A stretch of DNA of 64,000 nucleotides from Chrysomallon squamiferum. Lineage: Eukaryota > Mollusca > Gastropoda > Neomphalida > Peltospiridae. Below the pieces are notes generated by a model. That model was not told where the DNA came from, did not search any database, and was given only the letters and a program-made list of their open reading frames with translations. The stretch is from the NCBI GenBank assembly GCA_012295275.1, contig CM022679.1, positions 29,088,164-29,152,163 on the forward strand, given 5' to 3'. Both the position numbers and the translations under genes were made by a program. Positions within the stretch are counted from its first letter, which is position 1. The number at the start of each line of letters is the position of its first letter. Positions 11,003 to 23,969 of this stretch are shown here, piece by piece.

Positions 11003-11650
11003 CTCTCTCATATTGTTTATCTATTGTTTTTCCTTAAATCTTCTTCTTTGTCATTATTTCTTTTTCGTCAATTTAAAATTTTATCTCTTATTATTATTCT
11101 TTATTCTTCAATTTGAAAATATTAAAAATACACCTATATATAAATATATAAGTCAATGTCTGACCCCATGTTAGCTGTGCTTGAATCTCTGAAAACGAAC
11201 ATAATTATGTAGAACGTTGATATATATGACGTAATTAATATTATACCTGGTTGAGATATTTAGCGTGTAATTCTTTCTTGTATTAAAAAAAAATATAAAA
11301 CACACTAACTGAAATCGGCGGATCCTCCGCGGAGATTCGAACTTGCGACTCACTGCAGCATCTTCCTAAAGCGTTCTTGCTCTGTTCGAAGAGAAGTTAA
11401 ATAAAGTTAGAATGTTCTAATACAATTATAGCCACCGTGAATTACACACAACGGAAAATACTAAACAAAATTTATATTTAGACTCTTTCCTCAGAAAGCA
11501 ATAAGACTGAAAAACAACGACGCCAGCATAATGATATCCAGGAAAAGGGAGAAAAACGAGAAAAGATGAAAAAAAAAAAAAAAAAAAAAAAAAAGGAAGA
11601 AAAAAAAAAAAAAAAGAAGAAGAAGAAAGAAAGAAAGAAAAAGGAAAGAA
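11001..11650. other. AT-rich sequence with possible minus-strand tRNA-like B box
   Basis: Mostly AT-rich. On the minus strand, 11325-11350 reads GCAAGTTCGAATCTCCGCGG, which resembles a pol III B box (GGTTCGANTCC) with an adjacent stem. The A box is not clear. A long A/G-rich tract lies at 11568-11650. Confidence 0.3.
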
Positions 11651-11960
11651 TTGCTCATTACCACTCCGGCACGGCGATTTCGCGGACGCCATATTAAAAC
11701 TCCCTGGCGGGTATTTTCGCTGACGTCACGTCCGCTGGCAGCAGGATTCTCGCGGATCGTCAATAATGGATAGGCAGATTAAGCGGCAAGTCCCTGGAAA
11801 CGAACGAAGCGCAGAATAAAGCCTTCTGATGAATTGTGGCTCCAGGCGGTGCGTGAAGTGTTAATATGACGACGGAAAAATTGCATTACGGCCGACAACA
11901 ATGGAAGTAAACTAGCCTCGCCAAGACCGGTCGATTTTTGAGGCTTAATGCAGTTTTGTC
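11651..11960. promoter_or_regulatory. GC-richer island with CRE palindrome
   Basis: Unique sequence with a perfect CRE palindrome TGACGTCA at 11721-11728. It has no coding frame of interest and is a candidate regulatory element. Confidence 0.35.
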
Positions 11961-12230
11961 TTGTTCGTGCGTTCGTATATTACAACAAAACCGATATATA
12001 TATGTATATATATATATATGTATTATAGACCAGTGTATGTGGGTGTGCACTGGGTATCACGTTATGTGTACGGGGGTGGGGTCGTGTGGATGTTTGGGTG
12101 GAGGTGTGGATATGCTTTTTATATTGTTCACTGGAAAGAAAAAAAACCCCACAATAATAAAAGCAAAATATTAGTTGTTTTCATCGTTAGTAAATAAATA
12201 AATAACAATATATGTATTGTCTTTGATGTG

Positions 12231-12272
12231 TGTTTGTGTGTATGTATGTGTACACACACACACACAAACATA
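12231..12272. repeat. near-perfect inverted repeat
   Basis: TGTTTGTGTG plus TATGTATGTG pairs with CACACAAACA plus CACACACACA-type sequence around the centre GTAC at 12250-12253. It could extrude as a cruciform. It is made of TG/CA text, so chance is possible. Confidence 0.7.
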
Positions 12273-12572
12273 TATCATATTGAAAAAACAACGATAATGA
12301 CACTGGTGTAGACATATACTGATGGATGAAATGTCTGCAGATCAAGACCATTATAACATGTACCTATATAATTTAGTTACGCAATTAAATAATGTCAGGG
12401 AGTTTAAAAATATGAAACCAAAATAACATAAAAAATATAAAAAAATCAGTTACAGTCATGCGATCCTTTTTGACTGAACATTCGTTATTTATTATTATTA
12501 TTGTTGTTGTTGTTGTTGTTGTAATATCAGTATAATAATAACAGAATTATCAGTTGTTTAGAGGAGAGAGAA

Positions 12573-12584
<12 letters not shown>

Positions 12585-12657
<73 letters not shown>
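12585..12657. repeat. (GA)n microsatellite
   Basis: GA tract with a short AAAGAGAGAAAGA prelude. The 12273-12584 interval is AT-rich unique sequence with a (TTG)n at 12502-12523. Confidence 0.95.
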
Positions 12658-12660
<3 letters not shown>

Positions 12661-12699
12661 AGATTACATGCAGTATTTAAAATTAAAACTAAAATACAA

Positions 12700-13020
12700 G
12701 AGTGTACCCAGTCTAGTGTGTTTTAAAACTGTCACGCGAGGACCTCTCTGTAAGCTCGGCTGGGTTCGCGCCTGTTGTGAAATACGAGGAAACGTTCGAT
12801 ATCGTGTTGAACTCGGCTGAGCGCGGTATCGGCTAATCGCCGTCACATAATGGATTATTTTTACTTCTCCGTCGTCTCGACTAGCCTTTCCTTTTCAATT
12901 TGTTTCCGAGTTTCCTACCCAGCCTCGGTTCACCGCCATTGACCTGGACAGGATATTTCAGCGCCTCATTCGCAGTTTGGATCTCTAATATCGACACGTA
13001 ATTACACTCCGCGTTTTCAT
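12700..13020. promoter_or_regulatory. unique island
   Basis: Non-repetitive sequence with moderate GC content and no coding evidence. It is a candidate regulatory element by contrast only. Confidence 0.25.
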
Positions 13021-13094
13021 GCCCTTTTCTTTCTTTCTCTCTCGCTCTTATTGTTAATATGTCTGGGTGTATGTAAATGTGTTAGTATCTGCGT

Positions 13095-13210
<116 letters not shown>

Positions 13211-13451
13211 TGTGTACAGTCACTGATGGATCTCAGATGTTCTGTATTACTTATATTTTATATCGCTGTCTGATGTGAGACGCAGTTACTAGCTGTCAGT
13301 TTCTTTTAAAGATGTTTTTTATTTTTTATTACTGACATCGTATTTTTTTATCATGTTTTTATGAAGCAAAATAATAAAAATAATGATAATAACAACGATT
13401 TTAAAGTAATAAAAATACCAACAATAATACTAAAATAATATAAAACCAGTG

Positions 13452-13483
<32 letters not shown>

Positions 13484-13558
13484 AAAAATAATGAAAATAA
13501 TAATAATCCACACGTAACTGCTGATTGAATATTTAGTTTTTTTTCAAATCTCTGTTTT

Positions 13559-13634
<76 letters not shown>
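13559..13634. repeat. (CA)n microsatellite
   Basis: Pure CA tract. The 13300-13558 interval holds ATA/ACA-rich sequence with a (CAA)n at 13453-13482. The 13730-14040 interval is unique with no gene seen, and 14047-14340 is A-rich low complexity. Confidence 0.95.
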
Positions 13635-13639
<5 letters not shown>

Positions 13640-14379
13640 TATTTAGACACACAAACACACATGCACAAAGAATGCAAACTCAGTTCAGGTACAAACAGAA
13701 ACTCAGACATTTGTGAATTTTTCACGGAATTGCACCACGACTTTGAAAACTTTTGAATCTAGAAATGCTGAGACACCGAGCCCCACGTCTATTTACAACG
13801 TTAATTTTAAAATGACAGAGCAGTTTATCTTGTTTATTTAATCAAAATCCTAAACTGTGAAACTTAATCCGCCATCTCCCTCAAAATTACATGGTACGTC
13901 CCTGGTAACAAATCGCCCAGGGCGGATCTTTTGAAAGGTGTCGTCCTCGCATTCATATCCGGCTTTTTGCTGTTCGGATGTGATGGATTTGTCTTTTGTT
14001 GTATCTTCCATCCCCTTTGTAGCCAGTCTCAGTTACGAAAGCCAAAAGAAAAAAAAAAAAATAAAATAAAAGAATAAAAGAGAGAGAGAGAAATAAAAGC
14101 AAATGAAAAGAAAGAAAAGGTAATAATAATAATAACAAAAATTAATAATAAATAAATAAATAAATAAATAATATATAAAACAGATCAAAACAAAAAAAAA
14201 AAAAAAAAAAAAACGCAAAAAAAAAAGAAGAAAGAAAAAAAGAAAAAACTAACAAAAATAGATAATAATAATAAAAATAAATACATAAATTTTTAAAATT
14301 AAAATTTTTAGAAATAAAAAAAAGTAATAATAAATTGTACGAAGAGAAATGATAATAATAAAAAGCCTTCCCTCTGTGG

Positions 14380-14880
14380 CGCGGTGTAAATATACTAGTC
14401 TGCAGTTCGCTCTGATTTGCGCGCACTATTTGATTTCACCGAGTCAACACCGCTCCTGAAACCTCTGGCCCTTTTGTGTACACAGAGCGCGCGCAATAAT
14501 ACATTCGCCCTGAAATTTAATATCGACGCCTTCTGAAGAATAACTGAGATATTCTCCGTGCTTCAGTCTACGCGGAGCCTCGCCTTCTTGCGGTCTCGTG
14601 CCTCTGAACTAATTATCTGTCGCATGCACGCGCTAACTCATTACTCAGTTGGCCCGTTTTATCTGAACGAATTTATTAATCTGATCAGACAGCTTGGCAA
14701 GAAAAGCCCGCCGCAATCGGCTTAGCTCGGAGCGCGGCAGACTGCGAGCACGACGTCTTGGTTGCACGCCACGACGTGCCGCAGTTTTCTGGAAAATGTA
14801 AACCAGAACACGAAGCTGTCAGAGTCGTCTGCGCTGACGTCTTCGCAATTCTACAACAACCATCTCTGCATTCTAAATAG
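14380..14880. promoter_or_regulatory. GC-richer unique island
   Basis: CpG-containing unique sequence with homeodomain-like text (GAACTAATTATCTG, GAATTTATTAATCTGATCAG) and TGACGTC. Such AT-core motifs in a GC-richer block are typical of conserved developmental non-coding elements. This is inference, as there was no comparison. Confidence 0.35.
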
Positions 14881-14894
14881 TTTCAGTTTATAAT

Positions 14895-15071
14895 TCCTCA
14901 ATAACAACAACTCGGTTGCTACTGTTACAACAACTCAACTACAACAGCTACTGCTGCTGCAACAATAACATATTAATACCACTGCTGAAGCATCTACAAC
15001 AACAGCAACGACTGCTTCTGCTTCCATTACTGCTATTGTTACTGCTGAAGCTGCATCAACAGCTATTACTT

Positions 15072-15120
<49 letters not shown>

Positions 15121-15240
15121 AATTACCAGTGACACCAACAGCAATGTGTACTGTAACAGCTGTTGCTTTTACTACTGCTTACAACTGCTACTATTATCAC
15201 CAACAACAGCAACAGCAACAACGAAAGTAGCTAGTTATTA
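14895..15240. repeat. (CTA)n and CTG/CAA triplet array
   Basis: A pure CTA/ACT run at 15070-15119 flanked by degenerate CTG, CAA and ACT triplets. Poly-Leu and poly-Val frames are artefacts. Confidence 0.85.
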
Positions 15241-16190
15241 CTACTCATTTTCGAAGCAATACAAGTTTATTTCCATTGACATAAACGAAGAGAACAGACT
15301 GCTGAACTACAAATAAACAATATGATATGGTATAAAAATAATACAATACAATACAATACAATACAAGATAATATAATGCTATACAACCCAGAACAATATA
15401 AGAACGCAGAAAAAACATAATAACATAAGAAAAATATTTTAAAACATATTATAAAAATAAATATATAAATATTATAGTTTATCGCCTGTGTTTGTTCAGG
15501 TTAAGCAGACAATGGAATACACGTGGTTACCTTAGCGCACTAAACGTAATTACATAAGAAAAAACCCATGAAATATATTTGTAATAGTTGAAAAGACATG
15601 AAAAATACACCATATGTCACAAAAAATTACAGTTTACTTGAAAAGTGGGGGAAAAAATAAATTAATGTTGTTTGATAAAGGTTTTCAAACAAGCTGTTAC
15701 CTTTCCATTTTTATCTTCCTTCGCACAACAGTAACAACAGCAGCAGCACCATCATCATCGACAACAAAACATATCACCAACCATAACATCAACAGTGATA
15801 ATAACATTATCAACAACAGCGCCCACAACAACAATGATACAACAACGGCAAAAAAAAATCATCATTACCAACGACAATAATTACAAAATGAACAACACAA
15901 AAGCAGCAGCAACAACAACAATCGAAACGCCTAAGAATTTAAAAAATGTTCCGTTTATTTTTCTTCTTCTCACTCATCATCATCATTATCATCATCTCCG
16001 TCTTCTTATTATTATTAGACTGAAGAAGAAGAACGTTATGACGATGATGACGATGCTGATGCAGATGATGAAATAAGAACAACGTTTTAAAATAAAAGCA
16101 ATCGGTTATTTCGTTTCTGCTGTAAACTTGCGGTTAGTAGAACTGACTGTATATCGTTATTGATCACGAACTGCCGCAAAGAACAACAAC
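15241..16190. other. AT-rich sequence with scattered ACA/ATC triplets
   Basis: Short (AATAC)n at 15340-15364, then loose ACA/CAT-rich sequence from 15725 to 16075. No exon recognised. Confidence 0.5.
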
Positions 16191-16191
16191 A

Positions 16192-16269
16192 AATAAAAAA
16201 AAAAAAAAAAAAGTAAAATAAAATAAAATAACCCACAAAAACAACAACAACAAACTAAACAACTAAAAA

Positions 16270-16301
<32 letters not shown>

Positions 16302-16345
16302 AGAAATAAAAAAAAAAAAAAAAAAAAAAAAGAAAGAAAAAAAAG
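16192..16345. repeat. A-rich low-complexity tract
   Basis: Interrupted poly(A) with AAAAC and AAAAT units. The phenylalanine-rich minus-strand frame is an artefact. Confidence 0.9.
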
Positions 16346-16665
16346 AAATGGCGTAACACGCGAGTGAAGCATTAAGGCGACTGCTATTAAACAGCCCGCT
16401 GCCAATAATTTTGTAATCTTTATCGCTCTCTTCCTATACAATAAAAGCTCGGTCGATCTCGCAGATTACGAGATCTCGTCATGCACGAGTTGAAACGAAA
16501 GCGGTTATTGCGCGGGGCGACGTTACGTCAACAAGACGCGATCACGAGAGGACTGGCGCGCCACCTCGTGCACACGACACTTCATTTTATGCGTCTGAGC
16601 ACGAACTTGTAATAGGCTCTGCTGGACGCTCTCGGGGTTGTAAGATCGATACCCCTTAATGGAGT
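16346..16665. promoter_or_regulatory. GC-richer unique island
   Basis: Unique CpG-containing sequence with short inverted text (GGGGTTGTAAGATCGATACCCC). It is a candidate regulatory element with no coding signature. Confidence 0.25.
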
Positions 16666-16667
16666 CA

Positions 16668-16676
16668 TTATTATTG

Positions 16677-16729
<53 letters not shown>

Positions 16730-16820
16730 GAGTAGTATTTTTTCATTTTCATTTTTTTTTATTATATGCATATTATTTTAAAAGTTTATTATTAGTGCTG
16801 TTGTTGTTGTAGTAGTAGTA

Positions 16821-16868
<48 letters not shown>

Positions 16869-17060
16869 GAGTAGTATTTTTAAATTTGTTATTATATGCA
16901 TTATTATTTTAAAACTATTGTTAGTGTTATTGTTGCTCTTGTTGTTATTATTATTATTAGTAGTAGTAGTAGTAGTACTAGCAGTAGTAGTTGAAGTAAT
17001 AGTTCTGTATTACTCAATAGTAGTTGTTATTATTATTGTATTGTTATTATTTTATTAACA
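16668..17060. repeat. (TTA)n arrays with 139-bp duplication
   Basis: Two (TTA)n blocks (16678-16730 and 16818-16868), each followed by GAGTAGTATTTTT and a TTATTATATGCAT.ATTATTTTAAAA segment, offset by about 139 bp. This shows a local tandem duplication that includes unique sequence. Confidence 0.85.
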
Positions 17061-17515
17061 GTAGTAGTAATGTAGTAGTATAGTAATAGTAGTGTAGTAG
17101 TAGTAGTATAGTAGTAGTAGTAGTAGTATAGGTGTAGTAGTGTAGTAGTGGTAGTGTAGTAGTAGTAGTAGGAGTCGTGTAGTAGTAGTAGTATAATAGT
17201 GTAGTAGTGTAGTAGTAGTATACTTTTGTAATAGTGTAGTAGTAGTAGTAGTGTAGTAGTGTAGTAGTAGTATAATTTTGTAATAGTGTAGTAGTAGTAG
17301 TAGTATAATAGTGTATTAGTGTAGTAGTAGTAGTAGTAGTACTAGCAGTAGTAGTTGAAGTAATAGTTCTGTATTACTCAATAGTAGTTGTTATTGTTAT
17401 TATTTTTATTAATAGTAGTAGTAGTAATGTAGTAGTTGTATAGTAGTAGTAGTAGTGTAGTAGTAGTAGTAGTATAGGTGTAGTAGTGTAGTAGTAGTAG
17501 TGGTAGTGTAGTAGA
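16977..17515. repeat. (TAG)n array with 364-bp duplication
   Basis: A degenerate TAG array (TAGTGTAGTAGTAG and TATAATAGTG variants). The unique word TTGAAGTAATAGTTCTGTAT plus TACTCAATAGTAGTTG occurs near 16991 and again 364 bp later, so the two halves are a diverged tandem duplication. Confidence 0.85.
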
Positions 17516-17649
17516 ACTATTGTTGCTATTCTGTTGTTAATTTTTGACCTTTTCCCCCACGTGTTCATCTCTTCAACTCCAGAGCAAAGAGTTAACTAGT
17601 GACTCTGTACTCCCTCCCAGCCAGCCGCACGTGGCCTTAACCGTGCGAT

Positions 17650-17832
17650 ATCATGACGTAATATAACACAACATGACGTAATATAACACAGCATGACGTA
17701 GTATCATAACATAGCAAAACACAACATAAAATAACATAGCATCTTCAATATAATATAATATAATATAATACAATACAACTAACGTAACGTAATGTAAAGT
17801 AACGCAACGTAAAGTAACGTAATGTAATAAAT
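17650..17832. repeat. short tandem repeats of ATGACGTAATATAACACAG and GTAACGTAAT type
   Basis: Three copies of an approximately 23-bp ACATGACGTAATATAACAC unit (17654-17710), then (TAATA)n and GTAACGTAA/GTAAAGTAAC repeats. The Tyr/Val-rich minus-strand frame is an artefact. Confidence 0.8.
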
Positions 17833-17839
17833 GTAGATG

Positions 17840-18303
17840 TGTAAAATACCACACTATACAATCAGACAGTGCTGGAGATCTGGGATGGGAAAGGTTTTTA
17901 AATTGTATTCAGTGAACACTGCAATAAGCGACGTCTTCGTTGATGTCTGCTATTATACAGGGTGTGGGTGGTCTGTTTTAGAAACCAGTAAAGTCCAGTA
18001 TCACACAGGGACAGCGTTACGCTCCAGGAATAGACGTAGTCCGTCTATGACGTCAACAGTGGCGTCTGCCGCACTGTGTTATTATCATCATCATCATGGG
18101 CGGGTCTAGGGGGTCTCCTTCTTTTATCCGGTCCAAATTGTTTAAGTTTAAATTTTCTTTCTTTTCTTATTAATGACACACACACACACACACACACACA
18201 CAACGATAATAATTAAATCTTGACAATTTTCGTGATAATTATGGTATACCCTCTTTGTGAAATTCTGGATATGGCCCTAATTATGATAAAAAAAAAAAAA
18301 AAA

Positions 18304-18345
<42 letters not shown>

Positions 18346-18692
18346 AATATATAAATAAATAAATAAAGAAGAAGAAAAACAAAAGTAGTTATTTGCGTAA
18401 ATGAAGGTTTTAAGGTATAGGATTAAAAGACTGGCTGATTTAAAAGATAAATACCTTCTGATGTGCCTCTTGTGTTAGTTATCTGTACTTCAGAAAGCTT
18501 CACGATGATTTGCACGATTTGTCCCTGCATCTGCTACTTCTTCTGACTTCTCAAAAAAGAAATAAAGGCAGAAGAAGAAAAAAAAAAAAAACAGAAAGAA
18601 GGAAAAAGGCCGTATTATGCAGTCATAAATTTAGCCTGACGTGTCATATATAACTACTACGTATCGGCGTTATCGAAATATATCGTCTGCTC

Positions 18693-18715
<23 letters not shown>
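17840..18715. other. unique AT-rich stretch, no gene seen
   Basis: A CRE palindrome TGACGTCA lies at 18049-18056 inside a slightly GC-richer patch (17990-18120). A (CA)n run is at 18177-18202, an (AAT)n at 18302-18340 and a poly(A) at 18698-18731. Confidence 0.5.
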
Positions 18716-18734
<19 letters not shown>

Positions 18735-19200
18735 CGGCGGCGGACTTAGTGAAATAAACACCTACGCAACACGCGACAGCAGACGGCAATAAACCGGCTG
18801 GTTCTTTCAACAAACAAAATCTTGCCTGCTACGTGCTTTACCTTCGTCTATCGGCGCGCGGTTTGTTGGTGTTAAGGGCGACACCTCGTAGCAGACGATA
18901 GTATCTCGCTCTCGGAACGAGGAACAGATTTCAGCTCCGGGCCCGTAAAGCCGAGGCGCAACTGGCTCGGTAATTGACATCTGGGGAAAATTATATCGCA
19001 CGTTCGGTTGATTACGCTATGGCAAAAATGCTTGAATTCTTTTGAGTGTATAATTTACTGTGAAGCAGTTTGGGCGAATCGTTGGATGAGATGGTGCGAT
19101 AGTGGCGAGCGAACGCTGCACGTAGCGCAGTGACGCGCTTCTTTCTGAGGGCTGAACACACGTGTTTTCGTGATTTATCTAATTTCGGTCTGTGGCTGGC
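18735..19200. promoter_or_regulatory. GC-richer unique island
   Basis: Unique CpG-rich sequence (for example TATCGGCGCGCGG and CCGGGCCCGTAAAG) with TAATTGACA and GGTTGATTACG homeodomain-like words. It ends at a CTTT-rich tract (19205-19265). It is a candidate regulatory element. Confidence 0.3.
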
Positions 19201-19692
19201 GGCTTTTTTTTTCTTTCTTTCTTTCTTTCTTTCTTCTTATACAGTTTTTTTTTTTTTTTTTTTTTGCGTTTCTGAAATGTCCTTTAAGTGTCAAGTCTTA
19301 ACATGTGGACACATCTGAACAAACACAGAGTCAAATTAAAAACACAATAAATAAAAACAAGTCCTGAAGAAACGGAGAGACAGAAAAAAAAAAAAAAAAA
19401 AGGAAGAAAAGGAAAACACAAGCATGAAAAAACAAAGATGGCCACCAAGTACAGTTCGCGGTTTTACCTCTCGTTATTTAAAATCCCCGGGATACGATCT
19501 TAAAGTTGTACGTAAGCTAGACGCGAAACTGTAGTTAACACCAGAACATTTTTAATATGTTATTAATGACTTAATATCAACCATCTCGGACCAGTTAGTA
19601 AGAACTAAATTAAAAAGAAATTATTATACAGTAAAATACAGCACATTAACAAGAACATTTAAAAAAAAAAGACTTGAATACGTAATTAATGC

Positions 19693-20489
<797 letters not shown>

Positions 20490-20845
20490 ATACAAGAGCT
20501 ATGCGGATATTGCGAGACAGAACTATTTATATGCAAATCTTACGTACGATTCTTTTTAAATCGCCTTGCACTCGCTCGTCTCCCATACATCAAACGAAAC
20601 TTAACTTGACGATCGTCAGGAAATGTCTCGCGTTAGGCTCGGAGTTTTGTTCGCTCAAACTCATAATGCGGCCGTTTCTCAGAATTTTATTCACAGCGGA
20701 AGCTTCTTGACGTGCGAAATCGAATGCGCATGACTGTGACGCACTTAAAGCCAGTCCACTGAACCTCTGCGTCCAGTCATCAAACTGAACAACTTGAGCG
20801 GTAAATAGCCGGATTAAAAAGTGTAAGTGTGAACCTAATCTAATT
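20490..20845. promoter_or_regulatory. unique island with POU octamer
   Basis: Contains a perfect octamer ATGCAAAT at 20531-20538 preceded by TATTTAT, plus CpG-containing unique sequence. It is a candidate regulatory element without coding signs. Confidence 0.3.
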
Positions 20846-21430
20846 TTTATGGTTATAATTATAGCTTCACAAGATCCCGGAGCCTTTATTTTTTTAAAAT
20901 TTTAATTTTTATTTTTTACTTAAATGGGATGTTACACAGAGACCCCAATAAAATGAACACACAAATGAAACTACTTATTTCTTGCTCAACAAAAAAATCC
21001 CCCAAAAACACACGCATACACTCACTCACGTACACGTCAACCGCAGTGAAAATGGCCGTGGCGCAGTGCAAACTGGGATAGCTCACACAAACTGCTAACG
21101 TCGGTGACAAAACCTATTGAAATTACTAACGAATACAGTTACTGATATATGTATCTCTGAACAACGTTGGTGCTACATGAGCGTAGTCGATGCGACTATT
21201 TCAGGACGACTGAATCGAGGTTTATCTTTGCGAGGAGGGCTGTGTAAACAAAACGGTGTCAAACGGTGCGCTGAGCCCAGTGGAGTGTCACGATTGAGTT
21301 TGTAGGTGATCTATACCTGGATACACCAACAAACACACTGGACCACCTCGAATAGCTGCAAACACCAGCCTGTGCTGCTGCTATTTATAGACACCACCAG
21401 AATTAATTCTACTTTATTAATGCAAAAAAT
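20846..21430. other. unique sequence, no gene seen
   Basis: AT-rich to 21050, then mixed composition. A short open frame on the plus strand (21117-21305) has no recognisable features. Confidence 0.45.
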
Positions 21431-22750
21431 GTGTAAACCTCTGTATAACTGTGTAATGCAAACCTCTGTATAACTGTGTAATGCAAACCTCTGTATAACT
21501 GTGTAATGCAAACCTCTGTATAACTGTGTAATGTAAACCTCTGTATAACTGTGTAATGCAAACCTCTGTATAACTGTGTAATGCGAACCTCTGTATAACT
21601 GTGTAATGCAAACCTCTGTATAACTGTGTAATATAAACCTCGGTATAACTGTGTAATATAAACCTCGGTATAACTGTGTAATGTAAACATCTGTGTAACT
21701 GTGTAATGTAAACCTCTGTGTAACTGCGGAGTGCAAACCTCTGTATAACTGTGTAATGTAAACCTCTGTGTAACTGTGTAATGTAAACCTCTGTGTAACT
21801 GTGTAATGTAAACCTCTGTATAACTGTGTAATGTAAACCTCTGTATAACTGTGTAATGTAAACCTCTGTGTAACTGTGTAATGTAAACCTCTGTGTAACT
21901 GTGTAATGTAAACCTCTGTGTAACTGCGGAGTGCAAACCTCTGTGTAACTGTGTAATGTAAACCTCTGTGTAACTGCGGAGGGCAAACCTCTGTATAACT
22001 GTGTAATGTAAACTTCTGTATAACAGTGTAGTGTAAACCTCTGTATAACTGTATAATATATAAACCTCTGTATAACTGTATAGTGTAAACCTCTGTATAA
22101 CTGTGTAATGTAAACTTCTGTATAACTGTATAGTGTAAACCTCTGTATAACTGTGTAATGTAAACTTCTATATAACTGTGTAATGTAAACTTCTGTATAA
22201 CTGTGTAATGTAAACTTCTGTATAACAGTGTAATGTAAACCTCTGTATAACTGTGTAATGTAAACCTCTGTATAACTGTGTAATGTAAACCTCTGTATAA
22301 CTGTGTAATGTAAACCTCTGTATAACTGTGTAATGTAAACTTCTGTATAACTGTGTAATGTAAACCTCTGTATAACTGTGTAATGTAAACCTCTGTATAA
22401 CTGTGTAATGTAAACCTCTGTGTAACTGTGTAATGTAAACCTCTGTGTAACTGCGGAGTGCAAACCTCTGTATAACTGTATAATGTAAACTTCTGTATAA
22501 CTGTATAATATAAACCTCTGTATAACTGTGTAATGCAAACCTCTGTATAACTGTGTAATGTAAACTTCTGTATAACTGTGTAGTGTAAACCTCTGTATAA
22601 CTGTATAATATAAACCTCTGTGTAACTGTATAATATAAACCTCTGTGTAACTGTATAATATAAACCTCTGTATAACTGTGTAATATAAACCTCTTTATAA
22701 CTGTATAGTGTAAACTTGTGTATAACTGTATAGTGCAAACTTATGTAAAA
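21431..22750. repeat. 25-bp minisatellite, about 52 copies
   Basis: Tandem array of a 25-bp unit approximating AACCTCTGTATAACTGTG plus TAATGTA. Variants are GTAACT for ATAACT, TGC for TGT, TTCTG for CTCTG and a GCGGAG form (near 21725, 21924, 21974 and 22453). Because 25 is one more than a multiple of three, any minus-strand frame passes through all phases. The unit has no minus-strand stop, so a 475-codon ORF with a 25-residue period appears (about 21311-22738). Two-base insertions (for example near 22050) leave it open. I judge it non-coding. Confidence 0.95.
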
Positions 22751-23446
22751 CTGTACAGTTTATTTATCATGGTTTTTTTCAAAGCTGCTAAACATAACCG
22801 CGGTATTAACTGCGCTTTCTACAAGTCGTTAACTTCACAGTGAGTAAAACAGATCGTGTCGTTTACAGTCTTTGCCTGCGCTGTTTAGTGTGTGTGAATG
22901 TGTGCTTACTGCGTCGTTCTGAATAATGATACCAGTGAGGATATTGCGAAAACGTTGACGTGTGTGAAGGGCCTAGCCTTTCTCGTGTCGGGTTTCATAT
23001 ATGTACCGAATTCAGTCACAACAGACAGACAGACAAACACACAGAGAGAGAGAGAGACATTAAATAAAGGAGCTTTGTGTTGCAGTCATGATTTGCACTG
23101 ACTGGTCAGTGAAGGAGAGGATGTTTACTTCGCGAAAAATACCCTGATTGTAAATTATGAAATGTGTCTGTTTGTCTGTGTTGCTGTGTGTGTGTGTGTG
23201 TGTGTGTGTGTGGAATAAATGGTTACTTCGTAAGAGATTAGTTTTGTCCTGCGAAGGTTAGAATGATCGAATGTAGCGAGGCTGTGCCGATTTGCATTTG
23301 CAGTTCTACTGAGCAGGGTATAAAATAAACTAGTTCTGTAATAACAATAATTTAATTTAATAAAAACTGTTTTCAAAATGGACTTTTAAGATCTGAAGCA
23401 GCAATTTAGCACTAAAGGACAGTATAGGTGTATATTTCCTTTCGAG
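22751..23446. other. unique sequence, no gene seen
   Basis: Mixed-composition unique sequence with short (GA)n at 23044-23058 and (TG)n at 23184-23212. No exon recognised. Confidence 0.45.
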
Positions 23447-23600
23447 AAATATATATATATATATATCTATCTATGTATGTGTGTGTGTGTGTGTGTGTGT
23501 GTATAAAATATAGATAGATAGATAGACAGATAGATAGATATATACACACATACACACATACATACATATATACATACATACACGTATATGTATGTATTTT
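23447..23600. repeat. large imperfect inverted repeat of (AT)(CTAT)(TG) and (GATA)(CACATA)
   Basis: The left side runs ATATAT, CTATCTATGTATG, (TG)n. The right side runs GATAGATAGAC, ATATATACACACATACACAC and ACATACATA. The arms are complementary in blocks, giving a long hairpin potential built of microsatellite text. Confidence 0.7.
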
Positions 23601-23969
23601 TATATAGTAAAACTTATAAAATGTTCCACTTCATAATTACTGAGAACATTTTGTTCAGAAACGGAAGTAAAAAGGTTATTAAAATGATGTAATCTAAAAT
23701 AATGAGTTACAATGGGACCCGAGATACTTAAAACTACAAAACCTCTTATATCCTCCATTTAAAAAAAAAAAAAAAAACCTATTTTTAGTCTGAGAATGTT
23801 ACCAGTTTTAGGGTCATAAGATATTAATGTCACCGAATAACTGCTTGTTTATTGCACTTTGTGAAACGTAAGTGTAATGTGTTCTCTCTCGAAACCACGA
23901 AACCCGTCGTTTCGGGAAAACTCGAGTGTCTGCGAGTAAACAGTGAGCAGACGAGAAGGTCAGGCGGCC

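Noticed and set aside
10616-11174. Arg/Glu and Leu/Ser ORFs in CT/GA tracts
   Set aside because: Dipeptide repeats from dinucleotide microsatellites; the same pattern occurs at every CT/GA tract in the window.
21311-22738. 475-aa minus-strand ORF with 25-residue repeats
   Set aside because: It is a product of a 25-bp tandem repeat lacking stops; all three minus frames are largely open and variants do not favour any frame.
21431-22750. CRISPR-like array
   Set aside because: Units are contiguous with no spacers and the genome is eukaryotic.
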